A DNA stretch of 35,929 bases from an uncultured Oxalobacteraceae bacterium (GCA_946479255.1 CAMLFK010000019.1:1-35929); one strand, 5' to 3'. Positions 15,535 to 24,109 are shown, numbered from the stretch's first letter. The notes: generated by a model from the letters alone, not told the origin. Numbers and translations: made by a program.

Positions 15535-17310
15535 ATGAGTTTATCCAACATGAAGGTCGGCACCCGCCTGGGTTTAGGTTTCACCTTGGTGCTGTTTTTC
15601 CTGGTCGCGGTGACCGCCGTGGGCATCCTGCGCATGGGCCAGATCCAGGATCGTCTCGACCGTGTTGTCGGCGTCAATAACGTGGTCACCCGCCTGGTGA
15701 TCGAAATGCGCACCAACCTGAATGACCGCATCACCTCGCTGCGCATCCTGACCCTCATGGAAGATCCTGCCGACATGGAGCAGGACATGGCCAAGATCAA
15801 GGAGCTGGCCCTCAAGTACGACGCAGCCGAAGCCAAGCTGACCGCCAAGTTCGCCACCTCCGCCTCGGCCGAAGAAAAGAATCTGCTGGCCCGCCTGAAA
15901 GAACACGAAGCGGTCGCCCTGCCGGCCATGGCCAAGGCTTCCGAGCTGTGGCTCGCAGGCCAGGCCGAAGACGCGACCCGCGTGCTGATCAAGGAAATCC
16001 GTCCGGTCCAGAAAAAATGGATGGGCGCGCTGGACGAGCTGGCTACGCTGGAAGACAAACTCAATACCCAGGTGATGACCGAAGCCGAAGCCGCTTACAC
16101 CACCGCCCGCAACACCATGCTGGGCCTGGGCGGCGTCGCCATCTTCCTCGGCCTGGTTGCCGCCATCGCGATTACCCGCGGCCTGCTCAAGCAACTGGGC
16201 GCTGAACCGAATTACACCGCTGAAATCGCCGGCAGCATTGCCCACGGCGACCTGTCGATCGCCATCGATACCACCGGCGCCGACCGCGGCAGCCTGCTGG
16301 CTGAAATGAATGAAATGCGCAACAGCCTGGTGGGCATCGTCGGCCAGGTCCGCGTCGGCACCGAAACCATCGGCACCGCTTCGCGCGAAATCGCCGCCGG
16401 CAATATCGACCTGTCCTCGCGCACCGAAATGCAAGCCAGCTCGCTGGAGAAGACTGCTTCGGCCATGGAAGAACTGACCTCGACCGTGAAACAGAACGCC
16501 GAGAATGCCCGTGAAGCCAACCAGCTGGCGGCGTCCGCATCGGATGTGGCCCGCAAGGGTGGTGAAGTGGTCTCGCAAGTGGTCGACACCATGGGTTCGA
16601 TCAACGCCTCGGCCAACAAGATTGTCGACATCATCGGCGTGATCGATGGCATCGCTTTCCAGACCAACATCCTGGCGCTGAACGCCGCCGTGGAAGCAGC
16701 CCGTGCCGGTGAGCAGGGCCGCGGTTTCGCGGTGGTGGCATCCGAAGTGCGCAACCTGGCCCAGCGCAGCGCTGCGGCAGCGAAAGAAATCAAGACCCTG
16801 ATCGGCGATTCGGTCGAGAAGGTCGAGCGCGGCAGCAAACTGGTCGGCCAGGCCGGCGTGACCATGGATGAAGTCGTCGCCAGCGTCAAGCGCGTCACCG
16901 ACATCATGAGCGAGATCGCCAACGCCAGCCAGGAGCAGAGTGCCGGCATCGAACAGGTCAACCTGTCGATCATCGAGATGGACAGCATGACCCAGCAGAA
17001 CGCCGCGCTGGTGGAAGAAGCCGCCGCCGCCGCCCAGAGCCTGCAAGACCAGGCCAGCGAACTGGCGCACGTCGTCAGCATCTTCAAGCTGGTCGAAGGC
17101 GAAGAATCGCACGCCGTCTCGCGCAGCTCGGCCATGGCCGACGCCGCACCGGCAACCCCGGTAGCCGCCCCGATCGCCATTCGCAAGGCCGCCCGTCCGG
17201 CCTTGAAGCGTCCAGCCGCGGTGGCCGATCATGACACCCCGCCGCCAGCCGCCAAGCCGCGCAAAGCCGTTGCCGCCGCAGCCGCCAGCGACGAATGGGA
17301 AGAATTCTAA
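15535..17310 (+). CDS. Methyl-accepting chemotaxis protein
   Basis: The transmembrane chemoreceptor has 591 residues. Order: TM1 (about 12-32), a periplasmic four-helix-type sensor (about 33-192), TM2 (about 194-214), HAMP (about 215-268) and the cytoplasmic signalling coiled coil. The highly conserved tip GIAFQTNILALNAAVEAARAG through EVRNLAQRSA is at about 372-415. A flexible Ala/Pro/Lys linker leads to the C-terminal EWEEF, an aromatic-x-x-aromatic pentapeptide like the CheR/CheB tether NWETF. It would signal through CheA/CheW to flagella or pili. The ligand is unknown. The start is the ATG at 15535, giving the standard short cytoplasmic N-terminus; an in-frame ATG at 15469 would add 22 unlikely residues. 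Confidence 0.93.
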   Translation: MSLSNMKVGTRLGLGFTLVLFFLVAVTAVGILRMGQIQDRLDRVVGVNNVVTRLVIEMRTNLNDRITSLRILTLMEDPADMEQDMAKIKELALKYDAAEAKLTAKFATSASAEEKNLLARLKEHEAVALPAMAKASELWLAGQAEDATRVLIKEIRPVQKKWMGALDELATLEDKLNTQVMTEAEAAYTTARNTMLGLGGVAIFLGLVAAIAITRGLLKQLGAEPNYTAEIAGSIAHGDLSIAIDTTGADRGSLLAEMNEMRNSLVGIVGQVRVGTETIGTASREIAAGNIDLSSRTEMQASSLEKTASAMEELTSTVKQNAENAREANQLAASASDVARKGGEVVSQVVDTMGSINASANKIVDIIGVIDGIAFQTNILALNAAVEAARAGEQGRGFAVVASEVRNLAQRSAAAAKEIKTLIGDSVEKVERGSKLVGQAGVTMDEVVASVKRVTDIMSEIANASQEQSAGIEQVNLSIIEMDSMTQQNAALVEEAAAAAQSLQDQASELAHVVSIFKLVEGEESHAVSRSSAMADAAPATPVAAPIAIRKAARPALKRPAAVADHDTPPPAAKPRKAVAAAAASDEWEEF

Positions 17311-17366
17311 GCAGTCAGCAGCACAAAAATTAAAAATTCATCTTCACTATCCGAGAGATCCACGCC

Positions 17367-17708
17367 ATGAAGAAAAGCGCAATCAACATCATCGCAGCAC
17401 TGGCATTGGCCAGCGCCGGCAGCACCGTATTCGCAGCTGAAGTTCCTGCCCAATTCGACCCTAAAAACTGCAGGGCCGAGTATCCAAAGGCCTCGCTGAT
17501 GAACGAAGAAGAAGGCGCAGTTGCCATGGCTTTCCTGGTGTCCGCCGAAGGCCGCGTGCTCGATTCGAAGATTGAGAAAACGTCTGGCTTCAAGAACCTG
17601 GATAACGCGGCAGTCAGGGCAATCACCGGCTGCAAATTCAAGCCTGGTACCAAGGACGGCGCACATGCCCAGACCTGGACCAAGGTGAACTACGTCTGGG
17701 CGCTGTAA
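17367..17708 (+). CDS. Secreted TonB C-terminal-domain protein, copy 1
   Basis: The 113-residue protein has a signal peptide (1-23, ending TVFAAEV) followed only by a TonB_C-like domain: RAEYPKASLMNEEEGAVAMAFLVSAEGRVLDSKIEKTSGFKNLDNAAVRAI and FKPG. The YP..s...G.v...f.v...G.v...k..ktSG...ld.aa pattern is that of TonB/TolA C-terminal domains. It lacks the N-terminal membrane helix and the Pro-rich spacer of true TonB, so it cannot transmit force in the usual way. Cys35 and Cys89 could form a disulfide. It lies 56 bases after the chemoreceptor gene and may be co-transcribed. The function is unknown. Confidence 0.82.
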   Translation: MKKSAINIIAALALASAGSTVFAAEVPAQFDPKNCRAEYPKASLMNEEEGAVAMAFLVSAEGRVLDSKIEKTSGFKNLDNAAVRAITGCKFKPGTKDGAHAQTWTKVNYVWAL

Positions 17709-17752
17709 TCGCTTAGAACGCGGCACACGCATCACACAATGGGGTAAATGGT

Positions 17753-18094
17753 ATGTCTACGAACAAGCGATATCTGAGCATCGTGATTGCTCTGGCAGTG
17801 TCAAGCATGGCCAGCGCGGCTGAAGTACCGGCCGTTTTCGACCCGGCGAAGTGCAAGGCCGAGTATCCGAAGGCATCGCTGATGAACGAGGAACAGGGCA
17901 CCGTATCGATGTCCTTCCTGATCAATCCGGATGGCACCGTGGCCGATTCGAAGCTGGAAAAAACCAGCGGCTTCAAGAATCTCGACAAGGCCGCGCTGAA
18001 ATCGATCAGCGCATGCAAGTTCAAACCAGGCACCAAGGACGGCGCGCCGGCCCAGACCTGGACCAAAGTCGACTACGCCTGGAAGCTCGACTAA
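17753..18094 (+). CDS. Secreted TonB C-terminal-domain protein, copy 2
   Basis: This 113-residue protein is a tandem paralogue of the preceding gene. It has a signal peptide (about 1-23) and a TonB_C-like domain. By eye the mature parts are about 70% identical, including a shared EYPKASLMNEE core, EKTSGFKNLD, CKFKPGTKDGA and AQTWTKV. The Cys pair (34 and 88) is also kept. The gene pair therefore arose by duplication and both copies appear to be maintained. A GGGG site precedes the ATG. A hairpin terminator follows 56 bases after the stop. Confidence 0.82.
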   Translation: MSTNKRYLSIVIALAVSSMASAAEVPAVFDPAKCKAEYPKASLMNEEQGTVSMSFLINPDGTVADSKLEKTSGFKNLDKAALKSISACKFKPGTKDGAPAQTWTKVDYAWKLD

Positions 18095-18150
18095 GGCAGA
18101 CATGCCATGACGCCGCGGCCAAGACCGCGGCGCCCATTAAGCCACATTCG

Positions 18151-18198
18151 CCCCATTCGGCGCGCAAGAACAATGCGTGCGAATGGGGTTTGTCGTTT
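18151..18198 (+). terminator. Terminator after the TonB-domain pair
   Basis: CCCCATTCG (18151-18159) pairs with CGAATGGGG (18180-18188), followed by TTTGTCGTTT. A second hairpin upstream (CGCCGCGG / CCGCGGCG, 18111-18132) has no T-run. Confidence 0.6.
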
Positions 18199-18221
18199 AC
18201 CTGCACAACATCGAAGGTGGC

Positions 18222-19295
18222 TTACTTCGGGATGCTGCCCTCGACCCCTTGCACATACCAGTTCATCGACATCAGGTCGCGCGCCGACAGGCTCGCGCCG
18301 GCTGCCAGCCTGACGGCGCCCGCCTGATCCTTCAGCGGTCCCTGGAAGGGCGTGAAGGTGCCCGCCGCAATGGCCGCCTTCTTCGACTCGAACAGCTTGG
18401 CCACATCCGCCGGCACCGCTGCATTGAGCGGCGACATGCGGATCATGTCTTCCTTGAGCCCGCCCTTGACCACGCGCGGCTTCCAGGTCCCCGCCAGGAC
18501 AGCGCGCGCCGTCTCGGTGTAATACCCGCCCCAGTGGTTGGTGCTGGCGGTCAGGTGCGCCTTGGACGCGAACTTGAGCATGTCCGAATCCCAGCCGAAC
18601 GCATACTTGCCCTTTTCCTGCGCTACCTGCAGGGTCGCCGGCGAATCGGTATTCTGGCTCAGTACATCCGCGCCTTGCGCAATCAGGGTTTCCGCCGCCT
18701 GGCGCTCCCTGGCCGGGTCATACCAGGAGTTCACCCATACCACCTTGGTTTTGATCTTCGGGCTGACGCTTTGCGCGCCCAGGGTGAAGGCATTGATATT
18801 ACGGATAACTTCAGGAATCGGAAACGAGGCCACGATCCCCAGGGTATTCGTTTTAGTCATGCGTCCGGCCACCACGCCGAGCAGATAAGCCCCTTCATAC
18901 ATGCGGCTCTCGTAGTTGCCCATGTTCTTGGCCGTCTTGAATCCCGTTGCGTGCTCGAACACCGTCTTGGGGAAAGCGCGCGCCACCTTCTCGGTCGGGT
19001 TCATGTAGCCGAACGAGGTGGTGAAGATCAGTTTGTGGCCATCGGCCGCCAGCTTGCGGATTACCCGCTCCGCATCGGCGCCTTCCGGCACGCTCTCCAC
19101 ATACGTCGTCTTGACCTGCGCGCCCAGCGCCTTTTCCATGTCGCGCCGGCCCTGGTCGTGGGCATAGGTCCAGCCGGCATCGCCCACCGGTCCCACATAG
19201 ACAAAGCCGACCTTGAGCGGCTCGGCGGCATGGGCGGTAAATGATGAAGACAAAGCGGCGACAAAAATCAAGGCGAACAGGGGGCGGCGTTTCAT
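18222..19295 (-). CDS. BMP-family ABC transporter substrate-binding protein
   Basis: The 357-residue periplasmic binding protein is of the basic-membrane-protein (Bmp/PnrA) family, which mostly binds nucleosides or related purines. It has a signal peptide (1-23, ending TAHAAEP), then VGFVYVGPVGDAGWTYAHDQGR, the conserved family opening, with TTSFGYMNP, YEGAYLLGVVAG, GIVASFPIPEVIRNINAF and SQNTDSPATLQVAQEKG. There is no lipobox Cys, so it is a soluble periplasmic protein. The start at 19295 has GAGAGGAAG upstream; a longer frame from 19367 would put 24 residues ahead of the signal peptide. It is transcribed divergently from the matching ATPase and permease genes, with a 122-base shared promoter region. 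Confidence 0.9.
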   Translation of the reverse strand: MKRRPLFALIFVAALSSSFTAHAAEPLKVGFVYVGPVGDAGWTYAHDQGRRDMEKALGAQVKTTYVESVPEGADAERVIRKLAADGHKLIFTTSFGYMNPTEKVARAFPKTVFEHATGFKTAKNMGNYESRMYEGAYLLGVVAGRMTKTNTLGIVASFPIPEVIRNINAFTLGAQSVSPKIKTKVVWVNSWYDPARERQAAETLIAQGADVLSQNTDSPATLQVAQEKGKYAFGWDSDMLKFASKAHLTASTNHWGGYYTETARAVLAGTWKPRVVKGGLKEDMIRMSPLNAAVPADVAKLFESKKAAIAAGTFTPFQGPLKDQAGAVRLAAGASLSARDLMSMNWYVQGVEGSIPK

Positions 19296-19417
19296 CGTAG
19301 GGCTTCCTCTCAGACGGTCATTGTTATGCAATTTATAGCAGAAATCGGCGCAGCTGGTGCCGCGCACACGCGTCTTCAGCGGTTAGAATTGCCCTTATCG
19401 ACGCCACCGGAGCACCC

Positions 19418-20977
19418 ATGAGCGACAGCCCCGAGCCCCAGGCCGCAGTGCCACGCCTGGCACTGCACGGCATCTCCAAAGGCTACCCTGCGGTGGTGGC
19501 CAACGACGCCATCGACCTGGCCGTCATGCCGGGCGAGATCCATGCCGTCCTGGGCGAAAACGGCGCCGGCAAGAGCACGCTGATGAAGATCATCTACGGC
19601 GTCACACGGCTTGACGCCGGCCGCATCGAATGGGAAGGCCGGCCGGTCGAAATTCATTCGCCGGCGCAGGCGCGCAAACTCGGCATCGGCATGGTGTTCC
19701 AGCACTTCGCCTTGTTCGACACACTCACCGTGGCCGAGAACATCGCGCTGGCGCTGGACGAGCGAATCGCCCCGGCGCAGCTGGCGCCGCGCATCCGCGC
19801 CATGGCCGAGGAGTACGGCCTGCCGCTCGACCCGGCGCGGCTGGTGCACGGCATGTCGGTCGGCGAGCGCCAGCGCGTCGAGATCGTGCGCTGCCTGCTG
19901 CAGTCGCCGCGCCTGTTGATCATGGACGAGCCGACCTCGGTGCTTACCCCGGACGCCGTGCAGGCTTTATTTGCCGCGCTGCGCCGCCTCGCCCGCGAAG
20001 GCTGCAGCATCCTCTATATCAGCCACAAGCTGGACGAGATCCGGGTCCTGTGCGAGCGCGCCACCGTGCTGCGCGGCGGGCGCGTGGCCGGCCGCGCGCA
20101 GCCACGCGAAGAAAGCGCCCACTCGCTGGCCGCGCTGATGATCGGCAGCGCGCTGCCCGAGTGCCACCTGGAACCGCAAACCCCGGGCGAACCGAAACTG
20201 CAGGTGTCACACCTGACGGTGGCCAGCCCGGACCCCTTCGGCACCCACCTCAAGGACATCTCGCTGACCGTGCATGCGGGCGAAATCGTCGGCATCGCCG
20301 GCGTCTCCGGCAACGGCCAGCAGGAGCTGTTGCGGACCCTGTCCGGCGAAGCGCACCATAGCCAGCCTGGCGCCGTGCTGATCGACGGCATCGATGTGAC
20401 GAACATGGACGCCGCCGCGCGGCGCGCGCTCGGCCTGCGCTTCGTGCCCGAAGAGCGGCTCGGCCGCGGCGCCGTGCCGGAGCTGGCGCTGACCGATAAT
20501 GCGCTCCTCACCGGGCACGCCGCCGGCATGGTCAAGGGCGGCCTGATCGACCGCGCCGCGGTGGCCGCTTTCGCCCGCGCCGTGATCGACCGTTTCCAGG
20601 TCAAGTGCGGCGGGGTGCGCTCGGCGGCAAGCAGCCTGTCCGGCGGGAACCTGCAGAAATTCATTGTCGGCCGCGAGATGGCGCTCGCGCCCAAGGTCAT
20701 GCTGCTGGCCCAGCCCACCTGGGGCGTGGACGTGGGCGCGGCCATGCTGATCCGCCAGGCCATCATCGACCTGCGCGATGCCGGCGTGGCGGTGCTGGTG
20801 CTGTCCGAGGAACTGGAGGAACTGTTCATGATCTGCGACCGTATCGCCGTGCTGGCCGGCGGACGCCTGTCGCCGGCCGTGCCCACGGCCGCCACCAGCT
20901 TGCACCAGGTCGGCGTGTGGATGAGCGGAGCCTTTCACGATGCACCAGGGGAGGGTGCGCCGCATGCTGCGACTTGA
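19418..20977 (+). CDS. ABC transporter ATPase, two nucleotide-binding domains (BMP/nucleoside type)
   Basis: The 519-residue ATPase has two fused NBDs, as in sugar and nucleoside importers of the RbsA/YufO type. NBD1: Walker A GENGAGKST (46-54), signature MSVGERQRVEI (about 146) and Walker B LLIMDEPTS (about 166). NBD2 has a degenerate Walker A (GVSGNGQQELL, about 295), signature LSGGNLQKFIVGRE (about 407), and AQPTWGVDVG where the Walker B Glu is Gln, as is common in the nucleoside subfamily. Only NBD1 is thus expected to be fully catalytic. It powers import by the two downstream permeases. Its 3' end overlaps the first permease gene. Confidence 0.93.
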   Translation: MSDSPEPQAAVPRLALHGISKGYPAVVANDAIDLAVMPGEIHAVLGENGAGKSTLMKIIYGVTRLDAGRIEWEGRPVEIHSPAQARKLGIGMVFQHFALFDTLTVAENIALALDERIAPAQLAPRIRAMAEEYGLPLDPARLVHGMSVGERQRVEIVRCLLQSPRLLIMDEPTSVLTPDAVQALFAALRRLAREGCSILYISHKLDEIRVLCERATVLRGGRVAGRAQPREESAHSLAALMIGSALPECHLEPQTPGEPKLQVSHLTVASPDPFGTHLKDISLTVHAGEIVGIAGVSGNGQQELLRTLSGEAHHSQPGAVLIDGIDVTNMDAAARRALGLRFVPEERLGRGAVPELALTDNALLTGHAAGMVKGGLIDRAAVAAFARAVIDRFQVKCGGVRSAASSLSGGNLQKFIVGREMALAPKVMLLAQPTWGVDVGAAMLIRQAIIDLRDAGVAVLVLSEELEELFMICDRIAVLAGGRLSPAVPTAATSLHQVGVWMSGAFHDAPGEGAPHAAT

Positions 20978-22016
20978 ACGCCGGCCCGAACCCTCGCGCC
21001 GCATGATGCTGCTCTCGCCCCTGCTGGCCGCGGCGGCCATGCTGGCCACCGGCTCGCTGCTGTTCCTGCTGCTCGGCCAGGCGCCCCTGCACGCCTTCCG
21101 CGTTTACTTCATCGACCCCGCCGGCAGCGCTTACGGCATCGGCGAACTGCTGCTCAAGGCGACCCCCTTGATGCTGTGCGGCGTGGGCCTGGCGCTGGCC
21201 TTCCGCGCCAACGTGGCCAATATCGGCGCGGAAGGCCAGCTGGTGATGGGCGCCAGCGCCGCCGGCGCGGTGGCGCTGGCCGAGGCCAGCATCCCGGCCG
21301 CCTGGCTGCTGCCCGCCATGCTGGCCGCCGGTGCCCTGGCCGGCATGGCCTGGGCCGCCATTCCCGCGCTGCTGCGCACGCGCTTTAACACCAGCGAAAT
21401 CCTGGTCAGCCTGATGCTCGTCTACGTGGCCCAGCTTTACCTGAGCTATCTGGTGCACGGACCGCTGCGCGACCCGGAAGGCTTCAATTTTCCACAGTCG
21501 CGCATGTTCGCCGAAGCCGCCACCTTGCCGCTGCTCGCTGATGGCTTGCGCGTCAACGCCGCCTTCGTGCTGGCGCTGCTGGCTGTCGGTGCCGCCTGGT
21601 TCTTTTGCGCGCGCACCTTCGCCGGCTACCGTATGCAGGTGGCCGGCATGGCGCCCGCCGCCGCTCTGTACGCGGGCTTTTCCGAACGGCGCAACGTCTG
21701 GGGCGCTTTTCTCGCCAGCGGGGCGCTGGCCGGCCTGGCCGGGGTCGGCGAAGTGGCCGGCCCGATCGGCCAGCTGCAGGCCTCGGTCTCGCCGGGCTAC
21801 GGCTTCGCCGCCATCATTGTCGCCTATGTGGGCCGCCTGCATCCGCTGGGCGTCATGCTGGCGTCCCTGCTGATGTCGCTGCTCTACATTGGCGGCGAAA
21901 GCGCGCAGATCGAACTGCGGCTGCCCAGCGCCATCACCGGCCTGTTCCAGGGACTGCTGCTGTTCTACCTGCTGGCCGCCGACCTGTTCATTCATTACAG
22001 ACTGAGGCGAGCATGA
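20964..22016 (+). CDS. ABC transporter permease 1 (BMP/nucleoside type)
   Basis: The 350-residue inner-membrane permease belongs to the BPD_transp_2 (branched-chain/ribose-type) superfamily. It has about 8-10 hydrophobic segments and the family landmarks ATPLMLCGVGLALAFRANVANIGAEGQ, FNTSEILVSLMLVY and the late-loop YGFAAIIVAYVGRLHPLG. The start at 20964 is chosen because GGGGAGGG lies 8 bases upstream; an ATG at 20940 would add eight residues and is possible. It overlaps the ATPase gene by 14 bases and the next permease by 4, indicating tight coupling of one import complex. Confidence 0.9.
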   Translation: MLRLERRPEPSRRMMLLSPLLAAAAMLATGSLLFLLLGQAPLHAFRVYFIDPAGSAYGIGELLLKATPLMLCGVGLALAFRANVANIGAEGQLVMGASAAGAVALAEASIPAAWLLPAMLAAGALAGMAWAAIPALLRTRFNTSEILVSLMLVYVAQLYLSYLVHGPLRDPEGFNFPQSRMFAEAATLPLLADGLRVNAAFVLALLAVGAAWFFCARTFAGYRMQVAGMAPAAALYAGFSERRNVWGAFLASGALAGLAGVGEVAGPIGQLQASVSPGYGFAAIIVAYVGRLHPLGVMLASLLMSLLYIGGESAQIELRLPSAITGLFQGLLLFYLLAADLFIHYRLRRA

Positions 22017-22894
22017 ATCCCGACTATTTGCTGGCGCTCCTTGCCAGTACCGCCGCCGCGGCCACGCCGCTGATCTTCGCCGCCATGGGCGAGCTGGTGG
22101 CTGAACGCGCCGGCGTGCTCAATCTCGGCATCGAAGGCATGATGCTGGTCGGCGCCGTCAGCGGCTTTGCCGTGACCCTGGCCAGCGGCCACCCCGGCCT
22201 GGGCCTGCTGGCGGCACTTGCCGCCGGCATGCTGATGGCGCTGCTGTTCGGCGTGCTGGTGCTGACCTTGCAGGCCAACCAGGTGGCCACCGGGCTGGCG
22301 CTGACCTTGTTCGGAGTCGGGCTGTCGGCCTTCCTGGGGCGCGGATTGGCCGGCCAGACCGTGGCGCCGCTGCCGGCGCTGCTGGCCGGCCTCGACGCGC
22401 TGGTGCTGGCGTCGCTGATGCTGGTGCCGCTGATGGGATGGGGGCTGGCGCGAACCCGGCTCGGCCTTTTGATCCGCGCGGTGGGCGAGGCGCCGCACAG
22501 TGCCCATGCGATCGGCATCCACGTGCTGGCGCTGCGCTACGGTGCGGTGCTGTTCGGCGGCGCCATGGCCGGCCTGGCCGGCGCCTACATGTCGCTGGCG
22601 CTGACCCCGATGTGGGTGGAAGGGATGACGGCCGGGCGCGGCTGGATCGCATTGGCGATGGTGGTGTTCGCCACCTGGAAGCCCAGCCGGGTGCTGGCCG
22701 GCGCCTGGCTGTTCGGCGGCGTCACGCTGCTGCAATTCCACGGCCAGGGACTGGGCCTGGCCGTGCCGTCGCAATTTCTGTCGATGCTGCCTTACCTGGC
22801 CACCATCGCGGTGCTGGTCATCATCTGCCGCAACCCGCGCACTTTACTCCTCAATCGTCCGCAGTCACTGGGCCGGAACTTCAGGCCCGACTAG
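22013..22894 (+). CDS. ABC transporter permease 2 (BMP/nucleoside type)
   Basis: The 293-residue permease is the partner of the preceding one (YufQ-like). It has the characteristic opening ATPLIFAAMGELVAERAGVLNLGIEGMMLVGAVSGF, then LTLQANQVATGLALTLFGVGLSAFLGRG, RAVGEAPHSAHAIGIHV and MTAGRGWIALAMVVFATWKP. The ATG overlaps the stop of permease 1 (ATGA). Its 3' end overlaps a convergent small gene by 14 bases. Together with the divergent BMP protein and the ATPase this makes a complete importer, probably for nucleosides. The substrate is family-based inference. Confidence 0.92.
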   Translation: MNPDYLLALLASTAAAATPLIFAAMGELVAERAGVLNLGIEGMMLVGAVSGFAVTLASGHPGLGLLAALAAGMLMALLFGVLVLTLQANQVATGLALTLFGVGLSAFLGRGLAGQTVAPLPALLAGLDALVLASLMLVPLMGWGLARTRLGLLIRAVGEAPHSAHAIGIHVLALRYGAVLFGGAMAGLAGAYMSLALTPMWVEGMTAGRGWIALAMVVFATWKPSRVLAGAWLFGGVTLLQFHGQGLGLAVPSQFLSMLPYLATIAVLVIICRNPRTLLLNRPQSLGRNFRPD

Positions 22895-23207
22895 AGCGCA
22901 GCGCCCGCCGCGCGGCCTGGCGGCGGTCGTAGTTTTCAAGCAGTGCTTCCTGCGCCAGTTCGTCGTTAATGCCGCGCAGCTTGAGGAAGCGCTGCGCCGC
23001 ATCGCTGCCGAAGGCCCGCTTGAGCGCCGCCGCTTCGGCGACCTGGGCGGCGGTCTCGTGATCCTGGCGGCGGTCCTGCATGCGCCGTTCCTCGCGCTCA
23101 CGCTCTTCCTGCTCTTCCTGTTCACGGTCCGCCCGCTCCCGGTCGAGCTGGCCGCCCTCGTCCTCGCTGCCTTCGTCCGGCAGATCGTCGTCGTCAATCT
23201 GGTCCAT
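22881..23207 (-). CDS. Small highly charged protein, coiled-coil rich
   Basis: The product is a 108-residue cytoplasmic protein of unknown function. The N-terminal ~25 residues are strongly acidic (MDQIDDDDLPDEGSEDEGG). A Glu/Arg-rich helix follows (EQEEQEEREREERRMQDRR), probably a single alpha-helix or coiled coil. A more globular C-terminus (LKRAFGSDAAQRFLKLRGINDELAQEALLENYDRRQAARRAL) follows. The start at 23207 has AGGAGA 5 bases upstream; an in-frame ATG at 23234 lacks it. It overlaps the permease 2 gene tail-to-tail by 14 bases. The mixed-charge composition argues for a real protein rather than a shadow frame, and the RBS supports this. Confidence 0.65.
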   Translation of the reverse strand: MDQIDDDDLPDEGSEDEGGQLDRERADREQEEQEEREREERRMQDRRQDHETAAQVAEAAALKRAFGSDAAQRFLKLRGINDELAQEALLENYDRRQAARRALRSSRA

Positions 23208-23288
23208 GTCATTCTCCTGGTGGCATGGTGTCATTTATATCACGCCTTGACGCCCTGCACACTTGAATTTCCATCCGCGCCTCTTCCG

Positions 23289-23307
23289 GCATATTCGCCG
23301 AATATGC
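23289..23307. promoter_or_regulatory. 19-bp perfect palindrome, candidate operator
   Basis: GCATATTCGCCGAATATGC is a perfect 9-1-9 inverted repeat 82 bases upstream of the small charged-protein gene. It is near a minus-strand TATAAA-like sequence. It has no T-run, so an operator is more likely than a terminator. Confidence 0.4.
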
Positions 23308-23325
23308 ATACATAATATCGCGACG

Positions 23326-23356
23326 TAAAAAAAACCGGCATGCAGCCGGTTTTTTG
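23326..23356. terminator. Bidirectional terminator downstream of barrel protein
   Basis: The stem CCGGC-ATGCA-GCCGG (23335-23349) is flanked by an A-run on the left and a T-run on the right. On the minus strand it is followed by eight T residues, so it ends the outer-membrane protein transcript 20 bases after its stop. Confidence 0.8.
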
Positions 23357-23376
23357 TATCGAATTGGCCTTGATGC

Positions 23377-23931
23377 TTAGAAGCTCGAACGGACGCCTAC
23401 GGAAATCATGTTGGCTTTCAGGGTGGTGCCATGGTCATCCACCAGTTTGCCGAAATTCTCATACTCGACCACGCCCGAGATATTCGCGGTGAATGCGTAA
23501 GCCGCGCCGATACCGACGAGTGCGCTGGTTTTGCTCTCTTTACCGTCTTGCAGGCCGGTGGAGCTGAATTTGACGCGGTTATACGTGGCGCCCGCTTTGC
23601 CGAACAGCGAGAATTGCTGGCCCAGCGGCAGGGTGGCGGTACCGGCCACATAGAACGACTGTGGCTTGGTGCTCATGCGCACGCCGGAGCCGGCGATCGC
23701 GGCTTCGCCGTGGTGCGCATAGCCCGCTTCCACGCCGAAGGTTTTGTCGAACTGCAGGCCGGTATACAGCTTGACGGCGGTGTCGGATTCCTTCACCGAG
23801 CCGGCGAAAGGTATGCTCAGTTTTTGCTCGGAACGGCCGACGTTGACGCCGGTATAGGTTTCAGCTGCCTGGGCGGAAAAGGAGGACAGGCCGGCGGCCA
23901 CGATCAGTGCGGCAATCACATTGGTTTTCAT
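23377..23931 (-). CDS. Outer-membrane beta-barrel protein (OmpA/OmpX-like fold)
   Basis: The 184-residue protein has a signal peptide (1-22, ending SAQAAE). Alternating-polarity strands predict a small, probably 8-stranded, barrel: TYTGVNVGRSEQ, AVKLYTGLQFDKTFGVEAGYAHHG, QSFYVAGTATLPLGQQFSLFGKAGATYNRVKF, ALVGIGAAYAFTANISGVVEYENFG and a C-terminal NMISVGVRSSF with the terminal Phe used by BAM for insertion. This is the porin-family outer-membrane beta-barrel domain. No peptidoglycan-binding domain is present. The function is unknown (adhesion or membrane stability are typical of the family). It is monocistronic with its own terminator and is divergent from the M16 protease. Confidence 0.85.
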   Translation of the reverse strand: MKTNVIAALIVAAGLSSFSAQAAETYTGVNVGRSEQKLSIPFAGSVKESDTAVKLYTGLQFDKTFGVEAGYAHHGEAAIAGSGVRMSTKPQSFYVAGTATLPLGQQFSLFGKAGATYNRVKFSSTGLQDGKESKTSALVGIGAAYAFTANISGVVEYENFGKLVDDHGTTLKANMISVGVRSSF

Positions 23932-24109
23932 ATTTTACCCATCAAGAAGTATGTATATATTCAGGGGTGCTGTATCTCGTCGTACAGCCTGGCCGATTAT
24001 AGACGATGACTTAAAGCGCGTTTTTTGAACTTGTATCCGTCTGTAATAAGTTACAAAAGTCCGATTAATTCTACTAGTCAATACAATTAATCGAGTGATA
24101 CACTCAACG

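Noticed and set aside
15574..17232. Minus-strand frame antisense to the chemoreceptor
   Set aside because: The plus-strand product has complete MCP motifs; the antisense product has no domain.
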